Positions 13,913-16,869 of a stretch of 16,869 nucleotides of DNA are shown here, piece after piece. This DNA comes from an uncultured Anaerostipes sp. (GTDB lineage Bacteria; Bacillota; Clostridia; Lachnospirales; Lachnospiraceae). Numbering within the stretch: the stretch's first letter is position 1; each line of letters opens with the position of its first letter. Both the position numbers and the translations under genes were made by a program. The notes below the pieces were generated by a model that saw nothing but the letters and a program-made list of their open reading frames with translations, was not told the DNA's origin and searched no databases. The DNA lies in NCBI GenBank assembly GCA_900756035.1, contig CAAEIR010000432.1, positions 1 to 16,869 on the forward strand. Reading direction: 5' to 3'.

Positions 13913-14548
13913 TTAATTCTGGTTTTTATCGAAAAAAATTTCTAAACATTTTGTATCACAAGATGGATAATCCGCTTCAATATTGGAGAGAAATTTCTTC
14001 ATAAATTTCTTAGCTTCAGATATTTCAGGTTTTATCTTTATCAGCAAGCGCAACGCATCCATTGCTTCCAAAAAATCTTTTTCTGTAAACTCATATTCCT
14101 CAGAAAAAACATATTGATAAGTTTCCATTTCCTTTTTCACTGTTTGAAAATCCAACAAACTAAGAATCCAAAATGCATCCGTAAGATTGCTTACGGAGAA
14201 ATTACACCAACTCATGGTAAGAAATTCCGAAAGCATCCCAGCTTCTCCCTCTAAAGGTGCAATCCACTCTTTGATCTTGGCTTTTACAAGATCCAGTTTT
14301 TTCGGGTACATCATCAAATCAAGATTGATTCGACGGATGTCAGGAACTTGTTGTAAAAAACAAGACGTAACGATGAAACTGTCAAAAATACAATTGATTC
14401 GTATCAATTCTCCACGCTCTCTGTCTAAAAATAACCAAACATTTTCTCTGAAAAAATCTGTGGGATCAAGAAAATCAAGTTCTAAAAGAACTTTCAGTTT
14501 TTCTTTTTCTTGTTCCGTAAATTCATTTTGTTTCATATCTAAAAACAT
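13913..14548 (-). CDS. Unknown acidic protein, third gene of the par operon
   Basis: A 211-residue soluble protein with no family I recognise. It is acidic and largely helical in appearance, with Trp-, Phe- and Leu-rich segments (WLFLDRERGELIRINCIFDSF, LTDAFWILSLLDFQTVKKEM). It has no membrane segment, signal peptide or obvious catalytic motif. It begins 28 bases after the ParR-like gene and ends just before the shared terminator, so it is transcribed with parM and parR. That makes a role in segregation, or in copy-number or host interaction linked to it, plausible but unproven. Start ATG 14548 follows AAAGGA by about eleven bases; the ATG four codons later is an alternative. Confidence 0.7.
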   Translation of the reverse strand: MFLDMKQNEFTEQEKEKLKVLLELDFLDPTDFFRENVWLFLDRERGELIRINCIFDSFIVTSCFLQQVPDIRRINLDLMMYPKKLDLVKAKIKEWIAPLEGEAGMLSEFLTMSWCNFSVSNLTDAFWILSLLDFQTVKKEMETYQYVFSEEYEFTEKDFLEAMDALRLLIKIKPEISEAKKFMKKFLSNIEADYPSCDTKCLEIFFDKNQN

Positions 14549-14576
14549 TATTTTCTTTTTCCTTTCGTTTTTTCTC

Positions 14577-14993
14577 TTATCTCAATGATAGCAATGCATC
14601 ATAATTCGCTTTGGAAAATCCATCAAAAGAATCCTCTTCGTGCTCTGGTTCGTCTTCTTCCGCCTCTCCTAATTCATTCTCCAAAGATTCCATTGGTGTT
14701 TTTTTCAATGGTTCTACTGGCAATTTTTCCAAAGATTCTGTGACCGATGGTGGCACATCTGCTTTCTCAACCATTTTGGATTCTTCTATTGTCTGTTGGT
14801 TTGTAAAAACAGGCATCGATGTGCCAAGCATAGAACGAATTTTTTCTAAGCGAATACCTTCAGCCATTAATACTGCTTCTGTTAGAAAAGAGGTCGCAGC
14901 ATTCTTCCCCTTTTCCATCAGAATAGTATATGCCAATGCTTCTTTCTCATTGGACATATCAAACGTAAAAGATTTCCTTTTCTTTTCACTCAT
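14577..14993 (-). CDS. parR: ParR-like centromere-binding adaptor
   Basis: A 138-residue protein. The N-terminal about 45 residues (KRKSFTFDMSNEKEALAYTILMEKGKNAATSFLTEAVLMA) have the look of a ribbon-helix-helix domain: a short beta strand followed by two helices. That is the DNA-binding fold of ParR proteins. The rest is a flexible, acidic tail (EEDEPEHEEDSFDGF) ending in a short hydrophobic piece (YDALLSL), similar in kind to the ParR tail that contacts ParM filaments. It follows the actin-like gene by 49 bases in the same operon, the usual parM-parR order. The assignment rests on fold pattern and neighbourhood, as ParR sequences diverge greatly. Confidence 0.7.
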   Translation of the reverse strand: MSEKKRKSFTFDMSNEKEALAYTILMEKGKNAATSFLTEAVLMAEGIRLEKIRSMLGTSMPVFTNQQTIEESKMVEKADVPPSVTESLEKLPVEPLKKTPMESLENELGEAEEDEPEHEEDSFDGFSKANYDALLSLR

Positions 14994-15042
14994 AATACAT
15001 TACAAGACACCTTGCCCCGTTCTACTCCCTCCTTTCCGGAAC

Positions 15043-15999
15043 CTATTTTTGTTTCTTTTTGAGTTTTTGGAAATCGCGGTATTGCGCCTCATACCCAAGG
15101 CAATTTGCATGAATATCTTCAACAAACCGAAACTTCCCAATCAGTTTTGTCTTATTTTTAAATTGTTCAATATATTTTTGCAAAAGCAAAGAACCTCCAC
15201 CAATGAAAACGGTACAATAAGTTCTAAGATCGATCCCGTCCTCTCGTAACTGTCGAACAATTTTATCAATATGATTCATGGCTTCTTCATTAATGATAGC
15301 TTTGATATCGGACAAAAAGTCACTGTCAAGATTCAAGTCAAAATCATTTAGGATGACAGAATCAATATCTTTTTCATTTAGAAGGAAATCATAATTTTCA
15401 TTTACACTATAAATAATTTTATTATAGAGCGGGATAACTCCCATTTCTAAAGTTTTCGATTCTTCTACACGAATTCTTCCATTGATCAGTTTCACGTAGT
15501 CAGCAGTAAATCCTCCAACGTCGATCAATAAAAGTTTTTCCTCTTGAAAAAGAGAAGGATCTGTCACAATCGCAGAATATCCCTGAACAAATGTCATGAC
15601 ATGATCAATTCGTATCTTTAGTGGATGCCCGTTATAAGTAAAGGAAATGATATCACGTTTTCGATAAAAATCTTCAAATTCCTGATATTGGTTCCCATAA
15701 TGTCCCAATGGCAAACCTAACAGCAATGTAATTGAGCGGGTTTCATTTGGATTTGAATTCGGATATGCTTTTAAAATCTCTTTTCCAATCGCAAATAAGG
15801 TTAAAAGGAAGAAATTTTCATCGGTAAATTTCTTTCTTGTATATTTAATTCTTTGATCTGACAAAGAATAATACATTCCCTGATATTGCATTACTTCACT
15901 TGTTAAAGCTGGTGGTACATTACTCTGTGTTAGTCCAGAGGTAAAAATAAAATGTCGGGTTTTAAACTGTTTGTTTCCAGTATCAACAGAAATAATCAT
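15043..15999 (-). CDS. parM: ParM-like actin-family plasmid segregation ATPase
   Basis: A protein of 318 residues, typical for ParM. Actin-fold nucleotide motifs are present: SVDTGNKQFKT near the N-terminus (phosphate 1), LLIDVGGFTADYVKL at mid-protein (phosphate 2) and CTVFIGGGSLLL near residue 270 (adenosine site). ParM polymers push sister plasmids apart when capped by ParR bound to the centromere parC. I choose the ATG at 15999, with AAAGG about eleven bases upstream; a GTG at 16008 is almost on top of that site. It opens the three-gene par operon behind the promoter at 16053-16082. Its presence argues that this DNA is a plasmid or plasmid-like element. Confidence 0.9.
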   Translation of the reverse strand: MIISVDTGNKQFKTRHFIFTSGLTQSNVPPALTSEVMQYQGMYYSLSDQRIKYTRKKFTDENFFLLTLFAIGKEILKAYPNSNPNETRSITLLLGLPLGHYGNQYQEFEDFYRKRDIISFTYNGHPLKIRIDHVMTFVQGYSAIVTDPSLFQEEKLLLIDVGGFTADYVKLINGRIRVEESKTLEMGVIPLYNKIIYSVNENYDFLLNEKDIDSVILNDFDLNLDSDFLSDIKAIINEEAMNHIDKIVRQLREDGIDLRTYCTVFIGGGSLLLQKYIEQFKNKTKLIGKFRFVEDIHANCLGYEAQYRDFQKLKKKQK

Positions 16000-16052
16000 A
16001 TTCTTCACGCCTTTCTTTATAAAAATTAGAATAGTTTTTAAAGTACAATTTT

Positions 16053-16082
16053 ATTATAGCAATGTGCTATTTTAAGTTTCAA
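16053..16082 (-). promoter_or_regulatory. Promoter of the par operon
   Basis: On the minus strand, TTGAAA (16082-16077), an 18-base spacer, then TATAAT (16058-16053). Transcription would start near 16046, about 47 bases before the ParM ATG. In ParMRC systems ParR binds the centromere overlapping this promoter and represses it. Confidence 0.8.
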
Positions 16083-16192
16083 TAAAAGGGGGGCTGTTTT
16101 TTTTGCAGCATCATAATGAGATGAGCCGTACCCTATTTTAAATAATCATATTGATAGCGATAGTGATCGCGTGTTTTTGAAAAAAATCGTAG
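16083..16192. other. Gene-free stretch upstream of the par promoter, possible parC region
   Basis: No gene is visible. It holds a six-G run (16089-16094), a CTG/CAG-flanked T-tract, and a perfect 5-bp hairpin with four-base loop at 16157-16170 (GCGAT/ATCGC). A parC centromere usually lies here and consists of short direct repeats. I see no clear set of repeats, so the location is suggested only by position. Confidence 0.3.
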
Positions 16193-16238
16193 AAAAAAAG
16201 ACCTCTACACTATTTTACTCTAGTATAGAAGCCTTTTT
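16193..16238. terminator. Bidirectional intrinsic terminator
   Basis: Arms 16200-16211 and 16222-16233 pair over 12 positions, with G-U or one mismatched pair near the base. Seven A stand on the left (16193-16199) and five T on the right. On the minus strand it ends the TOPRIM-like gene and insulates the par promoter. Confidence 0.85.
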
Positions 16239-16265
16239 ATCTGCACCTTATCTCTCTGGCAACTC

Positions 16266-16869
16266 TCATAAAGGAAGGGGACTTCTCTTGACAGTTGTTA
16301 AATGCCAAAAGTAATCATCAATCCCTTTGTAGGAGTAGATTTTTAAAGTAGAATCTTCTTGAGGAAGCTTTAGATAATCTTTTCCATAAGGCATTCGAAA
16401 GTGTGTACTTTCGCCTGTACCTGTATGAATAAGAGAATACTCCATATCCTCTTTTCGCTTATCCCAAATCAAAGGCTCCGGAATTGTAAGAATCCCTTCT
16501 GAATTCACAGCAAACGTATCATACGATTGTGTTCCTCCAAGACTACACGAAAAATATTCTCCAAGTGTCTGACAAAATATTTTATAGGTATCTCCTGTTT
16601 TTAAGAGAGTTTCTCCATCTTTTTTGACCCATTTGATTTCCACAGCGTTCCAATTATAAGGAATCACCGTAAGTCCTTCTTCTTCTCCAATTTGATATAT
16701 CTTTTGTAAAGATTTAAAAACATTGGAATTTTTGTATTTATCCATATCCAATGCCTCATAAACCACCTGACAACCGCAATTTCTCAACTCCTGAAATAAA
16801 GATCTTACAGAATTATATTGCGTCACTCCAGCAATACATACAAAAGATAGAGGAAGACCCAGTCGTTTA
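16266..16869 (-). CDS. TOPRIM-like (DUF3854-like) protein, N-terminus outside window
   Basis: The frame is open from the right edge to a stop at 16266, so the gene is cut by the window; the GTG at 16826 is internal. The visible part begins LSFVCIAGVTQYNSVRSLFQEL, then CGCQVVYEALDMDKYKNSNV. An (I/V)AGV turn, a helix, then a strand ending DMD plus N.NV is how the TOPRIM-like domain of DUF3854 proteins reads; these occur in plasmid and phage replication/primase contexts. The final GIDDYFWHL matches the usual closing element of that domain. Between PYNWN and YKGIDDY about 105 residues appear to be inserted, rich in beta-type sequence (KTGDTYKIFCQTL, GILTIPEPLIW). A role in replication is likely but unproven without the N-terminus. 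Confidence 0.6.
   Translation of the reverse strand, partial: KRLGLPLSFVCIAGVTQYNSVRSLFQELRNCGCQVVYEALDMDKYKNSNVFKSLQKIYQIGEEEGLTVIPYNWNAVEIKWVKKDGETLLKTGDTYKIFCQTLGEYFSCSLGGTQSYDTFAVNSEGILTIPEPLIWDKRKEDMEYSLIHTGTGESTHFRMPYGKDYLKLPQEDSTLKIYSYKGIDDYFWHLTTVKRSPLPL

Noticed and set aside
14611..15249. 212-residue plus-strand open frame
   Set aside because: It is antisense to the ParR-like and ParM genes, Ser/Phe-rich, and has no ribosome site.
1..16869. CRISPR array
   Set aside because: No set of three or more evenly spaced short repeats was seen. The only repeats are the two-copy units listed.

Overview
The window is AT-rich DNA with Shine-Dalgarno sites of the AGGAGG type, sigma-A-like promoters, GTG/TTG starts, a class B sortase, a SleB-like wall hydrolase and a Gram-positive style conjugation gene set. 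This suggests a low-GC Firmicute, most likely an anaerobic gut Clostridia (Lachnospiraceae-like) organism. A ParM/ParR partition operon beside transfer genes suggests a conjugative plasmid or plasmid-like element rather than ordinary chromosome. Species and element type are inference; no replication initiator, relaxase, coupling ATPase or integrase lies inside the window.

Layout, right to left, because nearly everything is read on the minus strand. (1) 16869-16266: C-terminal part of a TOPRIM-like (DUF3854-like) protein, closed by a bidirectional terminator. (2) 16082-13913: a clear promoter, an actin-like ParM, a ParR-like adaptor and an unrecognised third gene, ended by a terminator shared with (3). 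(3) 12278-13839, plus strand: a near-consensus promoter behind a perfect palindrome drives two overlapping paralogous HTH proteins. (4) 12140-11205: about 930 bases without a credible gene but full of long perfect helices, including pairings across 150-250 bases. This is my main candidate for an undescribed or unassigned large structured RNA. (5) 11144-9065: an S1-type RNA-binding protein, a small membrane protein and a class B sortase, tightly packed. (6) About 9025-7722: a TnpB-only IS605/IS1341-type insertion with matching end hairpins. (7) 7561-1591: a transfer operon with two overlapping duplicated small ORFs, a VirB2-like pilin, a VirB6/TrbL-like channel protein, a two-enzyme wall hydrolase (M15 peptidase plus SleB-like domain) and two paralogous membrane-anchored proteins, ended by an AT-only terminator. 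(8) 1506-1: a secreted lethal-factor/PPEP-like zinc protease and the start of another secreted protein.

How it may work together (inference): the pilin, VirB6-like protein and wall hydrolase build and clear the path of a conjugation channel. The protease, the secreted protein and the sortase modify the cell surface around it. ParM/ParR keep the element in dividing cells. The large RNA lies directly upstream of the S1-protein operon with no recognisable terminator between them, so it may be a very long leader, an independent RNA, or an RNA partner of the S1 protein.
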